DNA from: Chloroflexota bacterium
Lineage (GTDB): Bacteria; Chloroflexota; Dehalococcoidia; Bin125
DNA: 5,232 bases
Assembly (NCBI GenBank): GCA_027296805.1
Contig: JAPUIR010000316.1
Span: 1 to 5,232, forward strand
Direction: 5' to 3'
Position 1 is the stretch's first letter. Every line of letters begins with the position of its first letter. The notes under the pieces are model-generated. The model did not search any database. It saw nothing but the letters and a program-made list of their open reading frames with translations, and was not told where the DNA came from. Made by a program: the position numbers and the translations under genes. Shown here piece by piece: positions 1 to 5,232 of the stretch.

Positions 1-1
1 G

Positions 2-1828
2 CGCGAGACGCCGCTCCAGCTGCGCTTCCGCCGGATCCTGCGCATGCTTCTGATCGCGACGGCGATCCTGGGAGCGCTTCTGCTCATCTCCTCCGGCGTG
101 GAAAACGCCGACTTTGGGGAGACGCTGACCAACACGACGGCGACGATCACCAGTGTCGTGCCGGAGGGGTTGCTGTTGGGGATGACCGTCGCCTTCGCGG
201 CGGGGGCGGTCCGTGTCTCGCGTGCGGGCGCGATCGTGCAGGAGATCAGTGCGGTCGAGGCGCTGAACTACATCGACGTGGTCTGCATGGACAAGACCGG
301 CACGATCACCGCCAACTCGCTGACGGTCGAGCGGGTGCAATTCGCTCCGGAGGCTGAGCCCTTACGCCCTTGGCTGGGTGCGTTCGCGCGGATTACGGCG
401 GACGAAAGCCGCACCGCGGCGGCGCTCGCCGATGGCCTCGCCGCGGACGGAAACGCCGCGCATTCGGTCGCGACGACGCCGTTCTCCAGCGAGCGGCGCT
501 GGAGCGCGCTCTCCCTGCAGCAGGCGGGCGAGGTGCGGCATTTCGTGCTGGGGGCGCCGGAGACGGTGTTGCCGCATTGCTCGGGGATCGAGCAGTTCCA
601 AACGTCGTACGAGAGCGCCGCGGCGCGGGGGTTACGAGGGGTGGTCTTCGCCGAAGCGCCGATGCTGCCCGACTCCGAGCGCGGGATCGAGGGGCAACTC
701 ACGCCGATCGCGCTGATCACGATCGCGGATGTGCTGCGGGAGGAGGTGACCACCGCCTTCAGCACGATGGCGGAGCTGGGCGTGGAGCCCAAGATCATCA
801 GCGGCGACAACCCCGGTACCGTCGCGGCGATTATCCAACAGCTCGATCTCAAGCTTCCCGGCGGGGTGATCTCGGGCGCAGAATTGGATGCGCTGGACGA
901 CGAGGCCTTCGCGGACGCCGTCGAGGCCAACAGCATTTTCGGCCGCATCGCACCCGAGCAGAAGCAACGCATCGTGCGTGGTCTGAAGGAGCGGGGTCAC
1001 TACGTCGCCATGATGGGGGACGGCGCCAACGACGTGCGCGCTTTGCGTGAGGCGGATGTGGGGATCGCGATGGAGTCGGGCACGAACACGGCGCGCGCGG
1101 TGTCCGGCATCGTGCTGCGCAACGACTCGTTCGAGGCGTTCGTGCGGGGGACCGCGGTCGCTCAGTCGGTCCTGGGCAACACGAGTCAGCTCACGAAGCT
1201 GTTTATCACGAAGAGCATCTACGCGTATTTGCTGATCGTGGCCAGCGAGATGCTCGGCCTGGACTTCCCGTTCCTGCCACGTCACGGTTCGCTGACGGCG
1301 CTCTTCACGCTTGGCATCCCGACCGTGTTCATCTCTCTCACGACGCCGCCACCGGAGGCGGGACGCGACTTCACCAACAGCGTCCTGCGCTTCGCGATCC
1401 CCGCCTCGCTCGCGCTGGCCGCAGCGGCGGTCACGGTACATCTATTGACGCAGGGCTTCCTTAACCGACCGCTGGAGGACTCGCAGACGCTCGTGGCGCT
1501 GGTGATCGGGATCGTGGGGCTGTTCTACATGGTGGAGGTGATCGGGTTCGAGGGGGCGTCGTTGCAAAGGTTTGCCCTGCGCCCGGTCCTCACGTCGATC
1601 TTCGGGGCGCTCTTGCTCGTGCTCTTCATCCTGGTGCTCTACGCGCCCGTCTTGCGCAGGTTCTTCGACTTCACTGAACCAGGCGCGAGTGAGTGGGCGA
1701 TCGTGATCCCGGCGGTGATCTCCGCCATGGTGGGGCAGTACGTGATCAGTCGTCGTTGGCGCTCGATCGTGCGCTGGGTGATCCGGGATCCCGCCGGCAG
1801 TGAGGCGCTGCGCGGTCGTCAGGCCTGA
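2..1828 (+). CDS. CtpE-like cation-translocating P-type ATPase (5' partial)
   Basis: Integral-membrane pump that uses ATP to move a cation, probably Ca2+ or another divalent ion by analogy with mycobacterial CtpE. The frame is open from base 2, so the start lies outside the window; residues below count from the Met at 44. Visible in order are: a membrane segment (about 2-17); a second with the PEGL ion-site motif (40-43); the phosphorylation motif DKTGT (Asp83, codon 290-292); a short nucleotide-binding domain with FSSERRWSA (147-155) and GAPE (170-173); SGDNP (253-257); PEQK (304-307); the hinge GDGAND (325-330); then six hydrophobic segments (about 386-404, 414-432, 448-468, 481-500, 514-534, 551-568). 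FPFLPRH (408-414) and the SGDN and FSS...WS variants are what I recall of the CtpE branch. The first two membrane helices and the actuator domain with its TGES-type loop, roughly 190 residues, are missing to the left. No frameshift or lost catalytic residue is seen. The family is near certain; the ion is inferred. Confidence 0.93.
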   Translation, partial: RETPLQLRFRRILRMLLIATAILGALLLISSGVENADFGETLTNTTATITSVVPEGLLLGMTVAFAAGAVRVSRAGAIVQEISAVEALNYIDVVCMDKTGTITANSLTVERVQFAPEAEPLRPWLGAFARITADESRTAAALADGLAADGNAAHSVATTPFSSERRWSALSLQQAGEVRHFVLGAPETVLPHCSGIEQFQTSYESAAARGLRGVVFAEAPMLPDSERGIEGQLTPIALITIADVLREEVTTAFSTMAELGVEPKIISGDNPGTVAAIIQQLDLKLPGGVISGAELDALDDEAFADAVEANSIFGRIAPEQKQRIVRGLKERGHYVAMMGDGANDVRALREADVGIAMESGTNTARAVSGIVLRNDSFEAFVRGTAVAQSVLGNTSQLTKLFITKSIYAYLLIVASEMLGLDFPFLPRHGSLTALFTLGIPTVFISLTTPPPEAGRDFTNSVLRFAIPASLALAAAAVTVHLLTQGFLNRPLEDSQTLVALVIGIVGLFYMVEVIGFEGASLQRFALRPVLTSIFGALLLVLFILVLYAPVLRRFFDFTEPGASEWAIVIPAVISAMVGQYVISRRWRSIVRWVIRDPAGSEALRGRQA

Positions 1829-1840
1829 TGCCGCGGGCCG

Positions 1841-2890
1841 CTAAACCCGATAGAGCTCCGCAGCGTCGGGGTCCTTGGCGGCCAGCATGTCGGCCATGCC
1901 AACCATGACGCGGCACTGCTTGTAGGTCGCGTCGTCCTGCATCTTGCCGTCGACCATGGCGACGCCGCTGCCGTCTCCCATCGCCTCGATCACGCGACGA
2001 GCGAAGCGAACCTCATCCGGGTCGGGCTGGAAAATGCGTTTCGCGATCGGGATCTGGGCCGGATGGAGCGTCCAAGCGCCCACGCAGCCGAGGATGAAGG
2101 CATTGCGGAACTGGTCTTCGCAGGCTTGCTCGTCGGCGAAGTCACCGAAGGGGCCGTAGAAGGGGAAGACCTCCGCCGCGGCGCAGGCATCGACCATGCG
2201 CGCCAGGGTGTAGTGCCAGAGGTCCTGCTGGTAGACAGGGCGCGCGGCATCCTCGTTGTCGGGGTCGATGTCGGCACGGACCAGATACCCCGGGTGGGGT
2301 CCGCCCACCCGCGTGGTCTTCATCTGGCGAGACGCCGCTAGATCCGAGGGGCCCAAGCTCATTCCCTGCATACGGGGGGTCGCCATCGCAATCTCTTCCA
2401 CGTTGGCCACCCCTGAGGCCGATTCCAAGATCGCGTGCAAGAGGATGGGGCGTTGGAGCTGGTGGCGCGCCTCGAGCTGGGCGAGGAGCTGATCCATGAA
2501 GGCGAGGTCCCAGGGTCCGTTCACCTTCGGCACCATGATCACGTCGAGCTTGTCGCCGATCTCAGCGACCAGCTCCGTCATGTCGTCGAGGAACCAGGGG
2601 CTGTCGAGCGAGTTGATCCGCGTCCAGAGCTGGGCCTGGCTGAAATCGTGGCTCTTGCCGACCTCGATCAGGCCCCGGCGCGCTTCGGTCTTCTTGTCGG
2701 CCGGAATCGAGTCCTCGAGATTGCCGAGCAGGATGTCGACCTCTTGCACCATCCGCGGCACGCGCTCACGGAGCTTGGCGTTGCTGGGATCGAAGAAGTG
2801 AATGTTGCGCGATGGCAGTGCGGGGATCTCGATCGGAGGCGCGGGCGCGCCGATCGCCAGGGGACGGCTGAAGTCTCGAGGGTTGCGCAT
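1841..2890 (-). CDS. mcl: malyl-CoA / beta-methylmalyl-CoA lyase, Chloroflexus type (HpcH/HpaI family)
   Basis: Cytosolic Mg2+-dependent aldolase of the citrate-lyase beta family. It reversibly cleaves malyl-CoA to acetyl-CoA plus glyoxylate and beta-methylmalyl-CoA to propionyl-CoA plus glyoxylate; the Chloroflexus enzyme also cleaves citramalyl-CoA to acetyl-CoA plus pyruvate. The protein has 349 residues, against 348 recalled for Chloroflexus MCL, and is recognisable end to end: PLAIGAP (10-16), GNLEDSIP (56-63), LWTRINSL (88-95, Arg91), VIMVPKV (117-123), AILESASG (153-160, metal ligand Glu156), [10 protein letters not shown] (178-187, metal ligand Asp183), TTRVGG (192-197), YQQDLWHYT (220-228), FYGPFGD (244-250), and the C-terminal lid with [10 protein letters not shown] (313-322). 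All expected active-site residues are present. The ATG at 2890 is chosen because GGGAG lies 5 nt upstream and the family N-terminus begins there. The frame stays open to 3022, but those 44 residues are unlike the family. The gene stands alone, with no CoA-transferase or mesaconyl-CoA hydratase gene beside it. Family is very sure; exact substrate range is inferred. Confidence 0.94.
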   Translation of the reverse strand: MRNPRDFSRPLAIGAPAPPIEIPALPSRNIHFFDPSNAKLRERVPRMVQEVDILLGNLEDSIPADKKTEARRGLIEVGKSHDFSQAQLWTRINSLDSPWFLDDMTELVAEIGDKLDVIMVPKVNGPWDLAFMDQLLAQLEARHQLQRPILLHAILESASGVANVEEIAMATPRMQGMSLGPSDLAASRQMKTTRVGGPHPGYLVRADIDPDNEDAARPVYQQDLWHYTLARMVDACAAAEVFPFYGPFGDFADEQACEDQFRNAFILGCVGAWTLHPAQIPIAKRIFQPDPDEVRFARRVIEAMGDGSGVAMVDGKMQDDATYKQCRVMVGMADMLAAKDPDAAELYRV

Positions 2891-2895
2891 GTTGT

Positions 2896-2900
2896 CTCCC
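2896..2900 (-). promoter_or_regulatory. ribosome binding site of the malyl-CoA lyase gene
   Basis: GGGAG read on the minus strand, 5 nt (ACAAC) before the ATG at 2890. It decides the start in favour of 2890 over the upstream in-frame ATG at 3022. Confidence 0.75.
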
Positions 2901-3031
2901 ACGGCGTCGGGCTCGCCGGCGTCATGGCCGCGGATGCCGCAAGCGCCAGAGTACGGCAGCGGGGTCCTAGGCCGAAATTCCCCCCAGCTGGATGCAGCGG
3001 CTACCATCCGCCGATACCCCACAACCTCGCT

Positions 3032-3048
3032 CGCGCCTTGGCGGCGCG
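3032..3048 (+). other. GC-rich inverted repeat in the leader of the LLM oxidoreductase gene
   Basis: CGCGCC (3032-3037) and GGCGCG (3043-3048) are perfect 6-bp complements around a 5-nt loop, TTGGC. The repeat ends 7 nt before the Shine-Dalgarno site at 3056. No T-run follows, so it is not an intrinsic terminator. It could fold in the mRNA leader or be chance in GC-rich DNA. Confidence 0.4.
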
Positions 3049-3055
3049 TTGGAAC

Positions 3056-3059
3056 GGAG
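3056..3059 (+). promoter_or_regulatory. ribosome binding site of the LLM oxidoreductase gene
   Basis: GGAG lies 7 nt before the ATG at 3067. This favours that start over the ATG at 3063, which is in another frame and too close to the site. Confidence 0.7.
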
Positions 3060-3066
3060 CTGATGC

Positions 3067-3936
3067 ATGGAATTGGGCGCTGTCTTTCCGCAGACCGAGA
3101 TCGGTACTGACCCCGCCGCGGTGAAGGACTTCGCGCAGGCCGCCGAGCAACTCGGGTTCACGCACCTGCTGATCTACGACCATGTCCTGGGCGCCGATCG
3201 CGACCGCCCAGGCGGCTTTAGCGGTCCCTACGACAAGGACACGCCCTTCCACGAGCCGTTCGTGACCTTCGGATTCCTGGCCGCGCACACGCGGACGATC
3301 GAGCTGGTCACGGCGGTGATCATCCTGCCTCAGCGGCAGACGGTGTTGATCGCGAAGCAGGCGGCGGAGGTCGACTTGCTCTCAGGTGGGCGCTTGCGGC
3401 TGGGTGTGGGCACGGGCTGGAACGCGGTGGAGTTCGAGGCGCTGAACGAGAATTTCCACAACCGCGGCAAGCGACAAGAGGAGCAGGTCGCGTTGATGCG
3501 AGAGCTGTGGGGGCAAGACACGATCGACTTTGAGGGGCATTGGCATCGGGTAAACAAGGCGGGGATCAATCCGCGGCCGACGCGTCAGATCCCGATCTGG
3601 TTCGGCGGCAGCCATCCCGCGCTGATCGATCGGGTTGCCCGGCTCGGCGACGGCTGGGTGCCGGTCATGGGTCCGAACGAGGAGGCGAAGGCGGGCATCG
3701 AGGCGATCCACGCCAGTCTCACGGAACAGGGCAAGGATCCGGCCGGCTTCGGGATTCAATCGCAGGCGCAGATCCGGGGCGGCAACCCAGAGCTGTGGGC
3801 AACACATGCGCAGGCCTGGCGCGACCTGGGTGCGACGCACCTCGCGGTCGCGACGATGAACGCCGATCTGAGCGGCCCGCAGGATCACATCGACGCGATC
3901 CGGGAGTACAAGGAAGCGGTCGAGGGAGCTATCTAG
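3067..3936 (+). CDS. LLM-class (luciferase-like) F420- or FMN-dependent oxidoreductase
   Basis: Soluble TIM-barrel enzyme of the bacterial luciferase-like family, 289 residues, the usual length for the compact single-domain actinobacterial/chloroflexotal type. Such proteins use coenzyme F420 or FMN for hydride transfer or monooxygenation; the substrate cannot be read from sequence. Visible hallmarks are the N-terminal strand MELGAVFPQ; the AAEQLGF helix-strand (25-31) followed by YDHV (37-40), a common cofactor-pocket motif; the long conserved block from about 85 to 118 containing [20 protein letters not shown] and GVGTGW; a flexible region (130-165) with REEQ-like KRQEEQ and the LW segment; PIWFGG (176-181); and RLGDGWVP (192-199). 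The ATG at 3067 has GGAG at 7-nt spacing. The gene diverges from the malyl-CoA lyase gene, and its stop codon overlaps the tail of the next gene. No frameshift is seen. Family is sure; F420 rather than FMN is an inference from the subfamily look. Confidence 0.9.
   Translation: MELGAVFPQTEIGTDPAAVKDFAQAAEQLGFTHLLIYDHVLGADRDRPGGFSGPYDKDTPFHEPFVTFGFLAAHTRTIELVTAVIILPQRQTVLIAKQAAEVDLLSGGRLRLGVGTGWNAVEFEALNENFHNRGKRQEEQVALMRELWGQDTIDFEGHWHRVNKAGINPRPTRQIPIWFGGSHPALIDRVARLGDGWVPVMGPNEEAKAGIEAIHASLTEQGKDPAGFGIQSQAQIRGGNPELWATHAQAWRDLGATHLAVATMNADLSGPQDHIDAIREYKEAVEGAI
3929..3936. other. 8-bp tail-to-tail overlap of convergent genes
   Basis: The bases CTATCTAG hold both stop codons: TAG on the plus strand at 3934-3936 for the oxidoreductase, and TAG on the minus strand (3931 down to 3929) for the small TfoX-like protein. 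No room is left for a separate terminator between them. Confidence 0.85.
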
Positions 3937-4270
3937 CGGCGGCGCGTCGCTCTGCGCCGACGACATCGGCGGCCTCTTCGGCGAGGGTCTTCCAGTAGCG
4001 CTTGCGGGTGAAAGGCACCTCGTACCAGGCTTTCATCGGGCCTTTGTTCTTGAAGGGGTTGAGCCACTCCCAGCCGGCCAGTTCGGCGCGATCCGTTTCC
4101 GCTTCCTTGCCCAGTTTGAAGACCATCGCGTTGCGTTGCTCCCAGAAGAAGCAGAAGACCTTGCCTCGCACCGTGAGGCCGTCCGAGGTCATCATCTTGC
4201 CCGGCGCAACGCCCGTTTGGGCGCAGAGTTCGACGCGGATCTCGTCGAAGTAGCGCGCTTCTTTGCTCAT
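3929..4270 (-). CDS. small TfoX N-terminal-domain-like protein
   Basis: 113-residue soluble protein with no signal peptide or membrane segment. It resembles stand-alone TfoX/Sxy N-terminal-domain (YjbR/MmcQ-like fold) proteins: a helical start with FDEIRVEL (8-15), then PGKMMTSDGLTVRGKVFCFF (23-42), which matches the family's 'GKMFG..GL.v.GKVFA' hairpin; VFKLGKE (50-56), matching 'vvKLp.e'; and PFKNKGPMKAWYEVP (72-86), matching the 'F.p..g.pMKeWv.v' end. The molecular role of such single-domain proteins is mostly unknown; they lack the C-terminal domain of competence regulators. The C-terminus is rich in Lys, Arg and Ala. The ATG at 4270 has GGGAG 5 nt upstream and is preferred to a GTG at 4285 in the same frame. 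The epoxide hydrolase gene lies 81 bp upstream on the same strand, so the two may be co-transcribed. The stop overlaps the LLM oxidoreductase gene tail to tail. The gene is well supported; the family is probable. Confidence 0.72.
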   Translation of the reverse strand: MSKEARYFDEIRVELCAQTGVAPGKMMTSDGLTVRGKVFCFFWEQRNAMVFKLGKEAETDRAELAGWEWLNPFKNKGPMKAWYEVPFTRKRYWKTLAEEAADVVGAERRAAAR

Positions 4271-4275
4271 GGTCG

Positions 4276-4280
4276 CTCCC
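4276..4280 (-). promoter_or_regulatory. ribosome binding site of the TfoX-like gene
   Basis: GGGAG on the minus strand, 5 nt (CGACC) before the ATG at 4270. It has the same core and spacing as the site before the malyl-CoA lyase gene, and it decides the start against the GTG at 4285. Confidence 0.7.
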
Positions 4281-4351
4281 AGCACCTGCTCGCTCGCTCA
4301 GCGGCTCTCACTGAAAGGACGATCGGCGGCAGGCCGGATGGACGGCCAAGG

Positions 4352-5232
4352 TCAGCCGCAGACCGTTCGCAGGAAGTCGATCATTTCACGGTTGACGTCG
4401 TCGGCGCGCTCCTGCTGGGTCCAGTGTCCGCAGTCCTCCAGCCAGACGACCTTGGTCAGATTGGGCACTAGCTCTTTCATCCGATCGATGCCCGGCGTGG
4501 CGGTCAAGAAAGGGAGGTCCTTCTCTCCGATGAAGAACAGGGCCGGCTGCTCCACCTTGGCCGTAGCGAGCTGTGGGGTGATGGCCCAGTTGCGGTCGAT
4601 GTTGCGATACCAGTTAATCCCACCGCTGAAGCCGCTGCGCTCGAACGACTCCACGAACACGTCGAGGTCGGCCTCGCTGAGCCAAGCTGGGAGTTCGTCG
4701 CCGTCCGCCGATTGCAAGGCAGAGGCTCCGAGCAGGACGTTGCGCATCGTGGCGCGCACATCGGCCGCCATCTCGGCATCCGCAACACCGGGCTCCTGGA
4801 AGCGGACGATGTAGAAGTCGTCGCCAAAGTTCTCGCGCATCGTGGCAACGGGCTCAGACTGCGCCCGCCCCTGGTAGGGGACGCTCATGGTGATGACGGC
4901 GTGGAAGCGGTCGGGGCGCAGGAGTGCGCCGTTCCAGGCGACGGCGGAGCCCCAGTCATGCCCGACGATCACCGCCCGTTCCGCGTCCATCGCTTCCACG
5001 ATCCCAGCCGCGTCGTCGGTGAGCTGGACGATGTCGTAGTCCTCCACGGCTGCGGGCGCGTCGGAGGTGCCGTAGCCGCGCTGATCGGGCGCGACGGCGT
5101 GGAAGCCGGCGTTGGACAGCGCCTCCAGTTGATGCCGCCAGGAGTACCAGCACTCAGGAAAGCCGTGCAGCAGGAGGACCATCGGTCCCGAGCCCGCTTC
5201 GGCGATGTGCAGGTCGATGCCGTTGGCATGAA
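4352..5232 (-). CDS. soluble epoxide hydrolase-like alpha/beta hydrolase (5' partial)
   Basis: Alpha/beta-hydrolase that should open epoxides to vicinal diols through an Asp-alkyl ester. Counting from the Met at 5182: oxyanion motif HGFPE (6-10), nucleophile in GHDWGS (74-79, Asp76), lid tyrosine Tyr124 before FQEPG (128-132), second lid tyrosine Tyr192 in NWYRN (190-194), acid Asp222 in GEKD (219-222), and base His253 in EDCGHWTQ (249-256). Both ring-opening tyrosines and the complete Asp-Asp-His triad are present, and the spacing matches mammalian sEH and mycobacterial EphA as I recall them. This argues for epoxide hydrolase over haloalkane or fluoroacetate dehalogenase. The Met at 5182 is not the start: the frame runs on to the window edge with HANGIDLHIAEAGSGP, the normal N-terminal strand of the family, so perhaps only 5-20 residues are cut off. 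No signal peptide is seen in the visible part. The TfoX-like gene follows 81 bp downstream on the same strand. The natural substrate is unknown. Confidence 0.92.
   Translation of the reverse strand, partial: HANGIDLHIAEAGSGPMVLLLHGFPECWYSWRHQLEALSNAGFHAVAPDQRGYGTSDAPAAVEDYDIVQLTDDAAGIVEAMDAERAVIVGHDWGSAVAWNGALLRPDRFHAVITMSVPYQGRAQSEPVATMRENFGDDFYIVRFQEPGVADAEMAADVRATMRNVLLGASALQSADGDELPAWLSEADLDVFVESFERSGFSGGINWYRNIDRNWAITPQLATAKVEQPALFFIGEKDLPFLTATPGIDRMKELVPNLTKVVWLEDCGHWTQQERADDVNREMIDFLRTVCG

Larger units (their letters stand above)
2891..3066. promoter_or_regulatory. divergent intergenic region between the lyase and LLM oxidoreductase genes
   Basis: These 176 bp separate two genes that point away from each other, so the promoters of both should lie here. 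I see no strong sigma-70 pair. The best minus-strand candidate for the lyase gene is TACTCT (2953 down to 2948) with a poor -35, TTCGGC (2976 down to 2971), at 17-bp spacing. It would give a leader of roughly 50 nt and is weak. No convincing plus-strand promoter or operator palindrome was recognised. The right end carries a small GC hairpin and the ribosome binding site of the oxidoreductase gene. Confidence 0.4.

Noticed and set aside
268..1441. Long minus-strand open frames (268-972 and 632-1441) opposite the P-type ATPase
   Set aside because: Their translations are low-complexity, Ser/Arg/Ala-rich and without motifs, while the plus-strand frame carries every ATPase signature.
2948..2976. 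Minus-strand promoter for the lyase gene (TTCGGC, 17 bp, TACTCT)
   Set aside because: The -35 matches the consensus poorly and the -10 only in part. It is mentioned with the intergenic region but not called as its own feature.
2891..3022. In-frame 44-residue N-terminal extension of the malyl-CoA lyase, from an ATG at 3022
   Set aside because: The extension does not resemble the family, it fills most of the divergent promoter region, and the ATG at 2890 has a clear GGGAG site and a family-like N-terminus.
2435..3124. 229-codon plus-strand open frame opposite the lyase gene
   Set aside because: It lies antisense to a strongly supported gene, runs through the intergenic region into the oxidoreductase gene, and shows no recognisable domain. 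It is a by-product of high GC content.
3382..3966. 194-codon minus-strand open frame opposite the LLM oxidoreductase
   Set aside because: Its composition is Arg/Pro/Leu-rich with no domain, and the opposite strand has an unbroken, motif-bearing family member.
4332..4347. GGCCG/CGGCC inverted repeat in the 81-bp gap between the hydrolase and TfoX-like genes, as a possible terminator
   Set aside because: The stem is only 5 bp and no T-run follows on the minus strand, so the two genes may still be co-transcribed.
4136..4814. Plus-strand open frames (4136-4471 and 4263-4814) across the TfoX-like and hydrolase genes
   Set aside because: They cross two supported minus-strand genes and their translations lack family motifs.

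Overview
The window is high-GC bacterial DNA, coding almost throughout, with five protein genes and no RNA gene, insertion sequence, CRISPR array or tRNA that I can see. The gene set is a CtpE-like P-type ATPase, a Chloroflexus-type malyl-CoA lyase, a luciferase-like (LLM) flavin/F420 oxidoreductase, a small TfoX-N-like protein and a soluble-epoxide-hydrolase-like enzyme. It fits an aerobic or facultative, probably uncultured, high-GC lineage of the Chloroflexota, Actinomycetota or Myxococcota/Binatota kind. The sequence alone does not settle the phylum. All family assignments rest on recalled motifs, not on a database search.

Layout. Positions 2-1828 (+) hold the C-terminal three quarters of a cation-transporting P-type ATPase whose N-terminus lies left of the window. 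It converges, with a 12-bp gap, on a complete malyl-CoA/beta-methylmalyl-CoA lyase gene (mcl, 1841-2890, -). A 176-bp divergent intergenic region (2891-3066) separates mcl from an LLM-class oxidoreductase gene (3067-3936, +). That gene converges on, and overlaps by 8 bp, a small minus-strand gene with a TfoX-N-like domain (3929-4270). Upstream of the small gene, on the same strand and 81 bp away, is an epoxide hydrolase-like alpha/beta hydrolase (4352 to beyond 5232) whose first few residues are cut off by the right edge.

How the genes may work together. There is no tight operon. mcl would cleave or form C4-C5 acyl-CoA thioesters (malyl-CoA, beta-methylmalyl-CoA, possibly citramalyl-CoA), which points to glyoxylate/propionyl-CoA/acetyl-CoA metabolism or a 3-hydroxypropionate-bicycle-like route. 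None of its usual partner genes is visible here. The oxidoreductase and the epoxide hydrolase are typical of organisms with broad catabolic or lipid-modifying repertoires, but a shared pathway is only a guess. The ATPase is an independent transport gene.

The strongest signal in the window is the very close resemblance of the lyase to the trifunctional Chloroflexus enzyme. Nothing here looks like a new defence or mobile system.
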